64,000 nucleotides of DNA from Bifidobacterium sp. ESL0800 (GTDB taxonomy: Bacteria > Actinomycetota > Actinomycetes > Actinomycetales > Bifidobacteriaceae). The notes beneath the pieces were generated by a model. The model did not search any database. It had not been told where the DNA came from and worked only from the letters and a program-made list of their open reading frames with translations. The position numbers and the translations under genes were made by a program. The stretch is from positions 992,001 to 1,056,000 of the forward strand of contig NZ_CP113913.1 of NCBI RefSeq assembly GCF_029395355.1, given 5' to 3'. This document shows, piece by piece, positions 9,454 through 18,033 of the stretch (positions within the stretch are counted from its first letter, which is position 1; the number at the start of each line of letters is the position of its first letter).

Positions 9454-9491
9454 AACTGGCCAATATATCCATACTTGAATATTGACCAGTT
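9454..9491 (-). terminator. intrinsic terminator of the small gene at 9518
   Basis: On the minus strand AACTGGTCAATAT pairs with ATATTGGCCAGTT (one mismatch) around a 12-base loop and is followed directly by TTTT. It ends the gene at 9518-9772 before the pflB regulatory region. Confidence 0.8.
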
Positions 9492-9517
9492 ATTGGTTCC
9501 CCACCGAAGAACGGCAA

Positions 9518-9772
9518 TCATGCCTCTTGGTTTTCCGACTCGGCATCATCCGAATCATTGTCCCAGGCATTCCATTTACGGTTCTGCTCATCCCAGATCA
9601 GGTTGCGTTCCCTGACGATCTTCCAAGCGTCCTGCGCATCCTTTCGGGACTTGTATGGACCACTTCGCTGGCCTACGGGCGAAAGCTTGCCCAACTCGGG
9701 CTTGCCCGTTGCCGTATTGAAATACCATTGTCTGCTCTCATCATCATTCGTGTCTTGCCTAACATCGACCAT
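9518..9772 (-). CDS. small conserved acidic actinobacterial protein
   Basis: 84 residues, no signal peptide or membrane segment. Visible landmarks are QWYFNTATGKPELGK, GQRSGPYKSRKDAQDAW and ERNLIWDEQNRKWNAWD, followed by an acidic tail. This aromatic WYFN...GPY...A...ERN...W layout recurs in short actinobacterial proteins often labelled SPOR-like or hypothetical. I recognise the family pattern but not a function. AGAGGGG lies about seven bases before the ATG, and the gene has its own terminator, so it is a real gene. Confidence 0.75.
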   Translation of the reverse strand: MVDVRQDTNDDESRQWYFNTATGKPELGKLSPVGQRSGPYKSRKDAQDAWKIVRERNLIWDEQNRKWNAWDNDSDDAESENQEA

Positions 9773-9866
9773 CGCAATTCCCCTCTATCGGCAACATGGT
9801 CTTTCTTACCTTAGCCCGGATCGGTTTCACGTCGCTTCGGCTCGTCCGAAGGCGTAGCCGACAAGC

Positions 9867-10682
9867 TCAGCCACGCTGGTTGTAGTCGGCGCAGAGTGTG
9901 TTGATCGCATTCAGATATTTGTAGAAATAAATAAACGGACCGACGATAATGAGGGAGCCGAGGAAATCCCAAAGCCAGAAATCGGAAGCGGAGAGTTCAC
10001 GGGCATAGCCGCGACGCTGCAGTTCATCGCCGATGCGATTGCTCATCTTGTGGTACCAGACCAATGAGGCGATTCCCAAAGTAATCGGACCGACCAGGAA
10101 GTAGAGCAGGCAGTAATGCATCGTCTTCTTGCCGTCGTAACGGCCGGCGACGGTATTGAGCGAATCGGTGGCACCAGTCATAATGACGATATTGTAAATG
10201 CCCAAGGTAATGATGCCGAGCAGAATCCACTTGACCAGACTGCGCCCGGTATAAAGCTGACCGACCGGCGCCATGCCGGTCTGAACCGGGACGTCGTATC
10301 GGGGCTGGTATTGCTGAACCGTGGGATCGATCGGAGGATTCTGCGGTGCCGGCTGCGAGGTGGCGTACGCCGATTGTCCTTGCTGATATTGTCCGTCATT
10401 AAACTGCGAAGTCTCCTGCTGCTGAAATTCCGGCGAAACAGGAGCATTGAACGGTTGCCGGCCCGGGCCTTGCTGCGGTTGCGCAACAGGCTGAATCGGC
10501 TGGAAATTCTGATTGCTTTGCGAGGTGAATTGCGGCTGGCCGGCCTGCGGGTCGGTCATCGCATGCGGCATCGGCACCGTACCAGGCTGGGAAGACGGCG
10601 CGGGAACGCCTCCAACGGGAGAACCCGAAGGCTGCGGAATCGAGGGGAGCGGAATATTGGGCTGAGGCATCGGATTGCTCAT
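9867..10682 (-). CDS. DUF4234 membrane protein with a Pro/Gln-rich N-terminus
   Basis: 271 residues from the ATG at 10682 (MSNPMPQPN). The first half, about 135 residues, is low-complexity and rich in Pro, Gln and Ser. The second half has membrane segments SLVKWILLGIITLGIYNIVI, a middle pair around CLLYFLVGPITLGIASLVWY, and DFLGSLIIVGPFIYFYKYLN, the arrangement of DUF4234. The frame is open to 10877, but the preferred ATG follows AGAAAG and begins the family-like sequence. Upstream codons look like untranslated leader. It follows nadE on the same strand after about 200 bases. Function unknown; the disordered tail suggests a cytoplasmic scaffold or envelope-associated role (inference). Confidence 0.8.
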   Translation of the reverse strand: MSNPMPQPNIPLPSIPQPSGSPVGGVPAPSSQPGTVPMPHAMTDPQAGQPQFTSQSNQNFQPIQPVAQPQQGPGRQPFNAPVSPEFQQQETSQFNDGQYQQGQSAYATSQPAPQNPPIDPTVQQYQPRYDVPVQTGMAPVGQLYTGRSLVKWILLGIITLGIYNIVIMTGATDSLNTVAGRYDGKKTMHYCLLYFLVGPITLGIASLVWYHKMSNRIGDELQRRGYARELSASDFWLWDFLGSLIIVGPFIYFYKYLNAINTLCADYNQRG

Positions 10683-10879
10683 GGTAGTATCTTTCTTCTC
10701 GCGGGCTGACGGTCTCTGACAGACTTCTTCGCCCAAAGCATAATGATAACCAGTTGGCACCACCAAATGCAAGCCGCTTCTGTCTTCGCCGATATTGTGG
10801 GCGCGATCACTGATTTTCGCTCTGCCGATTAGAGCACATGGGAACCGGCAAACCGCCGTGTTTCCGCCCGACACCACGT

Positions 10880-12586
10880 CTATTCGCGGAAAGCGCTGGT
10901 CACCGGCAGACGACGGTCACGACCGAACGCCAACGACGTGACTTTGGGACCGAGCGGATACTGGCGACGCTTCCATTCGGCACGGTCGACCAAGCGCATC
11001 ACCGTGTCGACAGTACCCTCGTCAAAACCGTCTTTCAGCAGATCGGCACGACCGTGGGCCTTCTCGATGTAGGCCGCCAGGACCTGATCGAGCAGCGCAT
11101 ATTCCGGAAGCGAATCGGAATCCTTCTGACCGGGACGCAGCTCGGCGCTGGGGGCTTTTTCGATGCTCGAGACCGGGATCATCACCCCGTCTTTGAGCGG
11201 CACGCCCGCTCCCCCGTTTTCGTTGCCTACGATTTTGAGGCCTCCGACGCCGACACCCGCGGCCGCCGCGCGGTTGCGCCAACGCGAAAGCTCCCAGACC
11301 CGGGTCTTGAGCAAATCCTTGATCGGGGCGTAGCCGCCGACCGCATCGCCGTAAATCGTGGAATAGCCGCAGGCCAGCTCGGACTTGTTGCCGGTGGCGA
11401 GCGCCAGCAGGTTCTTGGAGTTCGAATAGGCCATCACGATGACGCCACGGATGCGCGCCTGCAAATTTTCGGCGGCGATGCCGTCGAGCTCGAGCTGGCC
11501 TTGGAACGCCTTGAACAACGGCTCGATGGGCTGGATGTCGTATTTGGCGCCGATGTTGCGGGCCAGGTCGGCCGCATCGTCCTTGGAGCCGTCGGAGGAA
11601 TACATGCTCGGCATGGAGACGCCCTGCACGTGCTCGCCGCCCACCGCGTCGGCCGCCATCGCGGCCACCAGTGCGGAATCGATGCCGCCGGAAAGGCCGA
11701 GCACGACACCGGTGAAATGGTTCTTGGCCATATAATCCTTAAGCCCCAGAACGCAGGCCGCATAGACCTCTTCATCGGGGTCACGCAATGCGGCAAGCGT
11801 GCCGACCTGTTGATGGCCGGCCGCGGAATCGAAATCGAAATAACTCAGGTCTTCGACGAACATCGGCGAGCGCTCGACAAGCGTGCCGTCGGCATCGACC
11901 ACGAAGCTGCCGCCGTCGAAGATCAGGTCGTCCTGCCCGCCGACCTGGTTCAAGTAAATCAGCGGGGCATGGACCTCGTGCGCACGCCTGACGGCCAAAT
12001 CAAGCCGCGTATGGGTTTTGCCTTCCTCATACGGCGAGCCGTTGATCGTCAGCAACACGTCGATGCCTTGTTCAGCCAGCTCGGCCACCGGCCCGCCGTC
12101 CTGCCAGATATCCTCGCAGATAGCGACGCCGACCTTCACGCCCTCGATATCGAGAATGACGGAATGCTGGCCGGCCTCGAAGATACGGAACTCGTCGAAC
12201 ACACCGTAATTGGGCAGGAAATGCTTGTCGTAGGTCGAGAAGACCGAGCCTTCGTGCAATACCACCAAGCGGTTGGTCGGTTTGCCGTCGACGTCACTCG
12301 CCTCGGAGGTCCCGACAGTTCCGGCCACCACGTAAAGCGAGCCCAAACCTTCTTTTTGCAAGGTTTGCGCCAGTTCGTCGGCCTTGTCGGCAGCGGCCTT
12401 GCGGAAGGTGGCCCGGAATGCGAGATCCTCGATTGGGTAGCCGGTCAGGGTCATTTCCGGGAAAACAACGACCTGAGCCTTCTTGAGCGCAGCCATCCGG
12501 CTGAATTGCAGGACGGTGGCGGCATTGCCGTTGAGGTCACCCACGCAGGTGTCGATCTGGGCCAAAGCGAAACGTAGTTGAGTCAT
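10880..12586 (-). CDS. nadE: glutamine-dependent NAD(+) synthetase
   Basis: 568 residues from the ATG at 12586. The N-terminal nitrilase-fold glutaminase domain has catalytic Glu44 (FPEMTLTGYP), a Lys in DKHFLPNYG and the Cys in AICEDIWQDG, which release ammonia from glutamine. The C-terminal domain has the PP-loop SGGIDS at 299-304 and adenylates and amidates nicotinate adenine dinucleotide to NAD. This two-domain form is typical of actinobacteria. The frame runs 27 codons further upstream, but family proteins begin at MTQLRFALAQ. The gene is 66 bases after the M20 amidohydrolase on the same strand and may be transcribed with it. Confidence 0.95.
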   Translation of the reverse strand: MTQLRFALAQIDTCVGDLNGNAATVLQFSRMAALKKAQVVVFPEMTLTGYPIEDLAFRATFRKAAADKADELAQTLQKEGLGSLYVVAGTVGTSEASDVDGKPTNRLVVLHEGSVFSTYDKHFLPNYGVFDEFRIFEAGQHSVILDIEGVKVGVAICEDIWQDGGPVAELAEQGIDVLLTINGSPYEEGKTHTRLDLAVRRAHEVHAPLIYLNQVGGQDDLIFDGGSFVVDADGTLVERSPMFVEDLSYFDFDSAAGHQQVGTLAALRDPDEEVYAACVLGLKDYMAKNHFTGVVLGLSGGIDSALVAAMAADAVGGEHVQGVSMPSMYSSDGSKDDAADLARNIGAKYDIQPIEPLFKAFQGQLELDGIAAENLQARIRGVIVMAYSNSKNLLALATGNKSELACGYSTIYGDAVGGYAPIKDLLKTRVWELSRWRNRAAAAGVGVGGLKIVGNENGGAGVPLKDGVMIPVSSIEKAPSAELRPGQKDSDSLPEYALLDQVLAAYIEKAHGRADLLKDGFDEGTVDTVMRLVDRAEWKRRQYPLGPKVTSLAFGRDRRLPVTSAFRE

Positions 12587-12651
12587 GTCTTCATCATATC
12601 CGCTGGTGTGGCTGAGAAATACCCAATGAGCCAAACGTGGCAGAGCAGCGC

Positions 12652-13824
12652 TCAGCGATGACTCCATTCATCCCCCAGACGCAACGCGGCGTTGGCATAG
12701 AATTCCGCTGCGGGTTTGATGGCCCCATCAAGCGCGACGAACTCGGGGTTGTGTAGGCCATGACGGCCCGGCTGCCCGTTGGATCCGATGAACGCGAAGA
12801 CCATGGGAGCCAGTTCGCCGTAATTATAGAAATCCTCACCGGCCATGGACGGCTTGATGGGCGCGAGCTCGGCGTAATCGGGAACGTCACGCGCGACGAC
12901 TTGCGCCAGATGTGCGTCGCTGACCAGAGGGCCGGCAACGGTGTCGTATACGATATCCGCAGTGATGCCGTACGCGGCAGCCGTGGATTCGACCACTTCG
13001 CGGAATCGACGGGCCACCAGATCGCCGTCGTCCTGATAGAAATAACGAATGGTGCCCATGAAACCGGCATGAGCCGGGATGACGTTCCAGACGTCGCCGC
13101 CCTGCACTTGAGTAACCGACAGCACGACCGGCCGGAACGGAGAGGCGTTACGGCTCACGATGCCTTGCAATGCCAGAATGGTCGAGGCCATCGCCTCCAT
13201 GGGGCCCGTGCCGGCCTCGGGATAGGCACCATGGGTGCCGTCGGCGTTGAAGGTGACGCGGAAACGCACACAGCCGGCCATCATGGGCTCTTCCCCGACG
13301 GCGATCTGACCCGGCTTATAGTCGGGGTTGTTGTGAGTGCCGACGATGGCGTCGAGATGGCCCAACGCATCTGCGGCGATGACATGTTGCGCGCCCTCGC
13401 TGGTCTCCTCAGCCGGCTGGAAGAGAATCACGACCGAGCCTCGGATGCGATTGCTGTGCTCGGCTAACCAGAAGGCTGCCGCGAGCAAACCGCTCATATG
13501 GATGTCGTGGCCACAGGCGTGCATGACGCCTTCGTTTTTGGAAGGACGGTCCACACCGGAACGCTCACAAACCGGCAATCCGTCGATGTCGGCGCGAAGG
13601 GCGATACGAGGCCCCGGATTGTCTCCTTTGATTTCAGCCACCAAACCGGTTTCCAACGTGGTGTCAAGCACCGTAATGCCATGCGACTGCAATTGGTCTC
13701 GGAGGTATTTGGTCGTCTCGAATTCCTTGAAACCCAGCTCCGGATATTCGTGGAGATGACGACGTATGGCGATCAGATCATCCTTGATATCGATATGAAC
13801 CGTCTGATCCGTCTGATCCGTCAT
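12652..13824 (-). CDS. M20-family amidohydrolase (N-acyl-amino-acid/hippurate hydrolase type)
   Basis: 390 residues. Metal ligands appear in MHACGHDIHMSGLL (His102, Cys104, His106), in the EE pair of FQPAEETSEGAQ, and in the C-terminal SMAGEDFYNYGE. This is the M20D pattern of enzymes that hydrolyse N-acyl amino acids or aromatic amides. It sits about 105 bases downstream of metI on the same strand. A plausible role is to free methionine or another amino acid from an imported N-acyl derivative (inference from context). Substrate cannot be read from the sequence; indole-acetyl-amino-acid hydrolase-like or diaminopimelate deacetylase activity are alternatives. Confidence 0.88.
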   Translation of the reverse strand: MTDQTDQTVHIDIKDDLIAIRRHLHEYPELGFKEFETTKYLRDQLQSHGITVLDTTLETGLVAEIKGDNPGPRIALRADIDGLPVCERSGVDRPSKNEGVMHACGHDIHMSGLLAAAFWLAEHSNRIRGSVVILFQPAEETSEGAQHVIAADALGHLDAIVGTHNNPDYKPGQIAVGEEPMMAGCVRFRVTFNADGTHGAYPEAGTGPMEAMASTILALQGIVSRNASPFRPVVLSVTQVQGGDVWNVIPAHAGFMGTIRYFYQDDGDLVARRFREVVESTAAAYGITADIVYDTVAGPLVSDAHLAQVVARDVPDYAELAPIKPSMAGEDFYNYGELAPMVFAFIGSNGQPGRHGLHNPEFVALDGAIKPAAEFYANAALRLGDEWSHR

Positions 13825-13870
13825 AGCAACCTCATTTCCGTTAATCTCTTACTCTGTACCGCTTTTAATC

Positions 13871-13900
13871 ACATCATCAAACATCATCAAACATCATCAA
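13871..13900. repeat. three perfect tandem copies of a 10-base unit
   Basis: ACATCATCAA occurs three times without interruption in the short gap between metI and the M20 amidohydrolase gene. It is 47-76 bases upstream of that gene's ATG (13824). Confidence 0.9.
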
Positions 13901-13929
13901 CATGTAGAGATGACGATTCCGCGCCTTCG

Positions 13930-14652
13930 TTACTGCTGACGCTTGAGAATGCGCTTGGCCAGCATGTTGGCGATGGCCTGCACCACCTGAACCAGGACGA
14001 TCATGATGATCACCGCGGTCCAGGTCACCGTCGGATCGAACTTCTGATAGCCGTAGGCGATGGCGAAATTACCGAGTCCGCCGCCGCCGATGTAGCCGGC
14101 CATGGCCGACATGTCGAGGATCGAGATGAACAGGAAGGCGTAGGCCAGGATGAGCGGGCCGAGCGCCTCGGGGATCAGCACGGTGCGCACGATAGTGAAT
14201 TTGGAGGCACCCATGGCCCGGGCCGCCTCGATGACGCCGGAATCGACGGGTACGAGATTCTGCTCGACCAGCCTCGAAGTGGCGAACGTGGCCATGATGA
14301 CCATCGGGAAGATCGCCGCCATGGTGCCGATGGAGGTGCCTACCACCTTGATGGTCAACGGCTGCATCGCCGCCAGGAAGATGATGAACGGAATGGGCCG
14401 GACGATGTTGACGATGATGTCAAGCACCCGGTAGACCGTGGCGTTGGCGAACAGGTTGCCCGGGCGCGTGCCGTAAAGCACCACGCCGAGCATAAGGCCC
14501 AGGATACCGCCGAGAAGAAGCGTGACGAACACCATCTCCAGTGTCTGGGCGATGGATTGGAAAAGCATCGGCCTGAGCACCGACCAATCCTGCGTCGACG
14601 CCAAGGTCACGACGCCGGAAGCCGTGTTGTTGATAGCGCTGATAGCGTTCAT
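13930..14652 (-). CDS. metI: methionine ABC transporter permease
   Basis: 240 residues, five or more hydrophobic segments. The inner-membrane coupling motif [20 protein letters not shown] is the EAA loop of ABC permeases. The overall sequence ([43 protein letters not shown]) is that of MetI. The ATG at 14652 overlaps the metN stop by four bases (ATGA), so translation is coupled. The frame extends upstream through metN only as a shadow. It forms the channel for MetN and MetQ. Confidence 0.95.
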   Translation of the reverse strand: MNAISAINNTASGVVTLASTQDWSVLRPMLFQSIAQTLEMVFVTLLLGGILGLMLGVVLYGTRPGNLFANATVYRVLDIIVNIVRPIPFIIFLAAMQPLTIKVVGTSIGTMAAIFPMVIMATFATSRLVEQNLVPVDSGVIEAARAMGASKFTIVRTVLIPEALGPLILAYAFLFISILDMSAMAGYIGGGGLGNFAIAYGYQKFDPTVTWTAVIIMIVLVQVVQAIANMLAKRILKRQQ

Positions 14653-15854
14653 CGTGTCTCTCCCCCGTTGTGCGTTTCGTTGGCCTGCTCTTTCGATTGC
14701 TCGGAGCCATCCGCCGTGGCCGAGCCCTTGCCGGCCTTGCGCGGCATGGGGCGCAGCACCGCCTCGCCGTACTCCACCGGCGCCTGCCGTGTACCGAAAT
14801 CGAAGACGTCGCTGTTCAGGGCGAGCTCGCCGAGGAAGTCTTCGACAAGGGCGGCGTCCCCGGCCAGCTCGTAGGTCATCGCGCCGATGGCGGAGCCGGC
14901 CACGGTGTCGATGCCGCCGTAGACCAGATTGGTGGGTATCGCGTATTTGGAGATGAGCTCCGAGATGTTCTGGCCGGAAGCGGAAACCCACGAACCGTTC
15001 AGCTCGTTGCGCGTCTCCTTCTGACGGATGAGCACCGTGACGATGCGTCCGGCCCACTGGCGGTGGATGTCGGCGACGCGCTCGGCGTCGGGAAGCCCCG
15101 AGATAGCCGTGGCGATGAAGCGCTTGGTCACCTCCTGCTCGGGAGAAGCGAAGAGGCTGTAGGCGTCTCCACGCTCGACCACCTTGCCATCGCTCATCAC
15201 CGCGACATGGTTCGCGATCTGCTGGACGACGTTCATCTGATGGGTGATCAGCACGATGGTGACGCCAAGCACCTGGTTGACCTGCTTGAGCAGGTCGAGC
15301 ACCTCGCCGGTGGTCTCAGGGTCGAGGGCGCTGGTCGCCTCGTCGGCCAGGATGATCTCGGGATTCGTGGCCAAGGCGCGAGCGATGCCGACACGCTGTT
15401 TCTGGCCGCCGGAAAGCTGCGAAGGATACTTGTCCGCCTGGTCGGCAAGGCCGACGAAACGCAGCAACAGGTTGACGCGACGCTCCAGATAGTCCTTGCG
15501 CCAATGGTCGAGCACCAAGGGATAGGCGACGTTCTGTGCCACCGTCTTGGTGGAGAAGAGGTTGAACTGCTGGAAAATCATGCCGATCTTCTGACGCAGC
15601 GGCCGCAGCGACGACTCACCCAAGGAGGTGATGTCCTGCCCGAGCACGCGCACCGTGCCGGACGTCGGGCGTTCCAAGGCGTTGATCATGCGCACCAAGG
15701 TCGACTTGCCCGCGCCCGAATAGCCGATGATGCCGAAGATGTCGCCCTTGTCGATGCTCAACGACACGTCGTCGACGGCACGGGTCGACGTTCGGGCACC
15801 TTTCGCCCTGAACTCCTTGACCACATGGTCAAGCTCGATGATTGGTTCCGCCAT
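14649..15854 (-). CDS. metN: methionine ABC transporter ATP-binding protein
   Basis: 401 residues from the ATG at 15854. The Walker A motif GYSGAGKST is at 44-52, the signature LSGGQKQR and the Walker B segment [13 protein letters not shown] follow, and there is an H-loop His. After the nucleotide-binding domain a C-terminal NIL domain of about 100 residues (from about 285) corresponds to the methionine-sensing domain that inhibits transport when internal methionine is high. A Pro/Lys/Asp-rich tail of about 35 residues ends the protein. The start is preceded by CAGGA. The gene sits between metQ and metI. Confidence 0.95.
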   Translation of the reverse strand: MAEPIIELDHVVKEFRAKGARTSTRAVDDVSLSIDKGDIFGIIGYSGAGKSTLVRMINALERPTSGTVRVLGQDITSLGESSLRPLRQKIGMIFQQFNLFSTKTVAQNVAYPLVLDHWRKDYLERRVNLLLRFVGLADQADKYPSQLSGGQKQRVGIARALATNPEIILADEATSALDPETTGEVLDLLKQVNQVLGVTIVLITHQMNVVQQIANHVAVMSDGKVVERGDAYSLFASPEQEVTKRFIATAISGLPDAERVADIHRQWAGRIVTVLIRQKETRNELNGSWVSASGQNISELISKYAIPTNLVYGGIDTVAGSAIGAMTYELAGDAALVEDFLGELALNSDVFDFGTRQAPVEYGEAVLRPMPRKAGKGSATADGSEQSKEQANETHNGGETR

Positions 15855-15938
15855 GTTCCTGTTTTCACCTCGGCATTTCGTTGTTTGCACGCCCTGTCCG
15901 GGCCCGTTCAAATCCTATTGACCGTCTGTCGACGGGCA

Positions 15939-16946
15939 TCACTTGGCCTGCGCCGCGTCCTTCTCGATGTCCTTCATGAAGCCCTGCAGATCGGCGGCGC
16001 TGTACTTGCCGGCCAGCGACGCGCTGCCGTCGGACTTCTTCATGACCCCGTCCGAGACCTTCTTGGAATGGAAGATCTTGATGAGTTTGAGGTATGTGGG
16101 ATTGCTCACGTCGGCGGCGCGGGAGGCGAAGATGTTGATGTAGGGGCGGGCCTCCTTGCTCTCGGCATTGTCCTGATAGATCGCGTCGGTGGCCTTGAGC
16201 CCTGCGTCCTTGACATAGTCGTTGTTGACCACGCCGGCGGATACCTGCGGATCCTTCAGCGCATTGGCGACCTGTTCGGCCTTCAGCGGCGCCACTTTCA
16301 CCTTGGAGTCGGCAGTGTCGATATCAGCGGGCGTGGTGAACGCGGTCCAACGGTGCTTGAGCTTGATGAGGCCGGCGGATTTCAGAACGCCCAACGCGCG
16401 GGCCTGGTTGGTCTCGTCGTTCGGCACCGGGACGGTGGTGCCCGCCGGAATGTCCTTGATGTCCTTGTATTTGCTGGAATAGATGCCAAGCGGATAAACC
16501 GCGACTCCGCCGATCGGCTGCAGATCCTTGTGGTTCTTCATGTTGTAGTTGGCCAGGTAAAGGATGTGCTGGAACTCGTTCAAATCAAGATTGCCGGCGT
16601 CCACGGCCGGGTTCTCGGAGGTATAGTCCTGGAAATCGACCAGATCGACATAGATGCCCTGCTTTTGCGCCTCGGACTTGAAAATCGGCCATTCCGGGTT
16701 GGTGACGCCGACCACGCCGATCTTGACCGGGTTGGATGGCGACCCTTTGGCCGCTCCGGCCTGGTTTGCCGTGAAACCACGATAGCCGAAGAAGGCGATG
16801 CCGACGACCAGAGCCGCAACCACCACGGCGATGATGACGTTGCGTGGGGTGTGGTTGACCCTGACCACCTCATCCGAACGTTGAAAATCGGCAAGCAGTT
16901 CAGAGATATCCGTGTCGTCGTGTTGATGGATACCGGATGACGTCAT
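15939..16946 (-). CDS. metQ: methionine-binding protein, membrane-anchored form (NlpA/MetQ family)
   Basis: 335 residues from the ATG at 16946, with GGGAGA five bases upstream. The binding domain has the NlpA-family landmarks VKIGVVGVTNPEWPIFK, DYTSENPAVDAGNLDLNEFQH and IPNDE-like VPVPNDETNQARAL. The N-terminus is unusual. Instead of a lipoprotein signal with a lipobox cysteine there is a 35-residue polar leader and one transmembrane helix (about 36-55, VIIAVVVAALVVGIAFFGY). No Cys is seen near it, so the protein is likely held as a type II membrane protein. First gene of the metQ-metN-metI cluster. No SAM riboswitch was recognised in the upstream gap 16947-17189. Confidence 0.9.
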   Translation of the reverse strand: MTSSGIHQHDDTDISELLADFQRSDEVVRVNHTPRNVIIAVVVAALVVGIAFFGYRGFTANQAGAAKGSPSNPVKIGVVGVTNPEWPIFKSEAQKQGIYVDLVDFQDYTSENPAVDAGNLDLNEFQHILYLANYNMKNHKDLQPIGGVAVYPLGIYSSKYKDIKDIPAGTTVPVPNDETNQARALGVLKSAGLIKLKHRWTAFTTPADIDTADSKVKVAPLKAEQVANALKDPQVSAGVVNNDYVKDAGLKATDAIYQDNAESKEARPYINIFASRAADVSNPTYLKLIKIFHSKKVSDGVMKKSDGSASLAGKYSAADLQGFMKDIEKDAAQAK

Positions 16947-17189
16947 ATATTCTCCCTGTAATAAATCGCAGTTGCTACCATACCCGAATATTACAGTCAA
17001 ACACGGCCCGAACTGACTAATACCTTATAGATTCTGGTGATGACGCGGACAATAATCGCACAATGACGACAATTCCTGCCGCCCCCTCCCAGAGGCTGAG
17101 TCCATAGCACATCGCGCACAGTCGGCGAGTTCCTTAGTCTATCGGCTTATCGACCTGGCAAGTCCTCAATCGGTGTGAAAATGAAACCT

Positions 17190-17729
17190 ATGACTAATGT
17201 AATCATGCATACCACAGAGGGCGACATCGTCCTGAACCTCTTCGACGACAAAGCGCCGGAAACCGTCAAGAACTTTGTCGGCCTCGCAACCGGCGAAAAG
17301 GAATGGACCGATCCCGCCACCGGCGAGAAGTCGAACAAGCCCTTCTACGACGGCCTGACCTTCCACCGCATCATCAAGGACTTCATGATCCAAGGCGGCT
17401 GCCCGCTGGGCAACGGTACCGGCGGCCCGGGCTATGAATTCGACGACGAGATCGTCGAGGACCTGAAATTCGACGAACCCTACAAGCTCGCCATGGCCAA
17501 TGCGGGACTGCGCCGCGGACGCGACGGCCGTCAGCATGGCACCAACGGCTCGCAGTTCTTCATAACCACCGTGCCTTGCCCCTGGCTCAATGGCCACCAC
17601 ACCATTTTCGGGCAGGTGGCGGATGACGCCGGCAAGTCCGTGGTCGACCGCCTGCAGAACCTGCCCACCGACGGCAACGACATGCCGCTGGAACCGGCCG
17701 GCATCGTCTCGGTCGAAGTAGTGAAGTAG
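17190..17729 (+). CDS. cyclophilin-type peptidyl-prolyl cis-trans isomerase
   Basis: 179 residues from the ATG at 17190, the usual length for the single-domain cytoplasmic cyclophilin of bifidobacteria. The catalytic landmarks are FHRIIKDFMIQGG (Arg of the FHR motif, and FxxQGG), ANAG, NGSQFFITT and WLNGHHTIFG. It accelerates folding at Xaa-Pro bonds. In-frame GTG (17175) and ATG (17181) codons lie just upstream and cannot be excluded, because no strong Shine-Dalgarno marks any of them. The gene is monocistronic, followed by a hairpin. Confidence 0.93.
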   Translation: MTNVIMHTTEGDIVLNLFDDKAPETVKNFVGLATGEKEWTDPATGEKSNKPFYDGLTFHRIIKDFMIQGGCPLGNGTGGPGYEFDDEIVEDLKFDEPYKLAMANAGLRRGRDGRQHGTNGSQFFITTVPCPWLNGHHTIFGQVADDAGKSVVDRLQNLPTDGNDMPLEPAGIVSVEVVK

Positions 17730-17754
17730 AGTCGCCGTCATCCGTCGAACCCAT

Positions 17755-17789
17755 GAAATGCCACGCCAGCAAAAGCAGCGTGGCATTTC
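17755..17789 (+). terminator. hairpin after the cyclophilin gene
   Basis: Perfect 12-base arms GAAATGCCACGC (17755-17766) and GCGTGGCATTTC (17778-17789). The U-run is short. Confidence 0.65.
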
Positions 17790-17865
17790 GCATTCATACC
17801 TTCCTGTGCGCCGCCCCTTTTCATCCGAGTTCACCATCGATCACGTCGTGCGGAGCGCATATACA

Positions 17866-17999
17866 GAGAAAAGCACACTTTTAGACCTATTTTCGTGATT
17901 ATCTCTGCATCTGCACTTTCCATGCAGAGATAATCACGATTTTGCAGCATTTTTTGTGATTATCTCTGCATATTTGCCATGGACGCGGAGATAATCACA
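17866..17999. repeat. paired hairpin repeat in the cyclophilin-relA gap
   Basis: Two successive hairpins share one stem sequence. Hairpin A has perfect 17-base arms, CGTGATTATCTCTGCAT (17894-17910) and its complement (17922-17938). Hairpin B has TGTGATTATCTCTGC (17955-17969) and GCGGAGATAATCACA (17985-17999), with one G-U pair. They are direct copies 61 bases apart. Just upstream, GAGAAAAGCAC (17866-17876) is identical to the arm of the repeat family at 62774-62921. The rest of the 304-base gap 17730-18033 holds nothing else I can identify. The pair could act as relA/cyclophilin terminators or as a protein-binding or mobile hairpin element. Confidence 0.75.
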
Positions 18000-18033
18000 C
18001 TTGCAGGGACCTAATAGAAAGGCAAACCGTCCC

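Noticed and set aside
10838..12577. 579-codon forward open frame opposite nadE
   Set aside because: Shadow of nadE; no family resemblance.
16947..17189. Possible SAM riboswitch or methionine regulator site upstream of metQ
   Set aside because: Read on the minus strand; no SAM-I, SAM-II or SAM-IV core or clear palindrome could be recognised by eye.
17166..17837. 223-codon reverse open frame opposite the cyclophilin gene
   Set aside because: Antisense to a complete cyclophilin with catalytic residues; spans the cyclophilin terminator hairpin.
17866..17999. CRISPR array
   Set aside because: Only two repeat units, each a self-complementary hairpin, with no regular spacers and no cas genes in the window.
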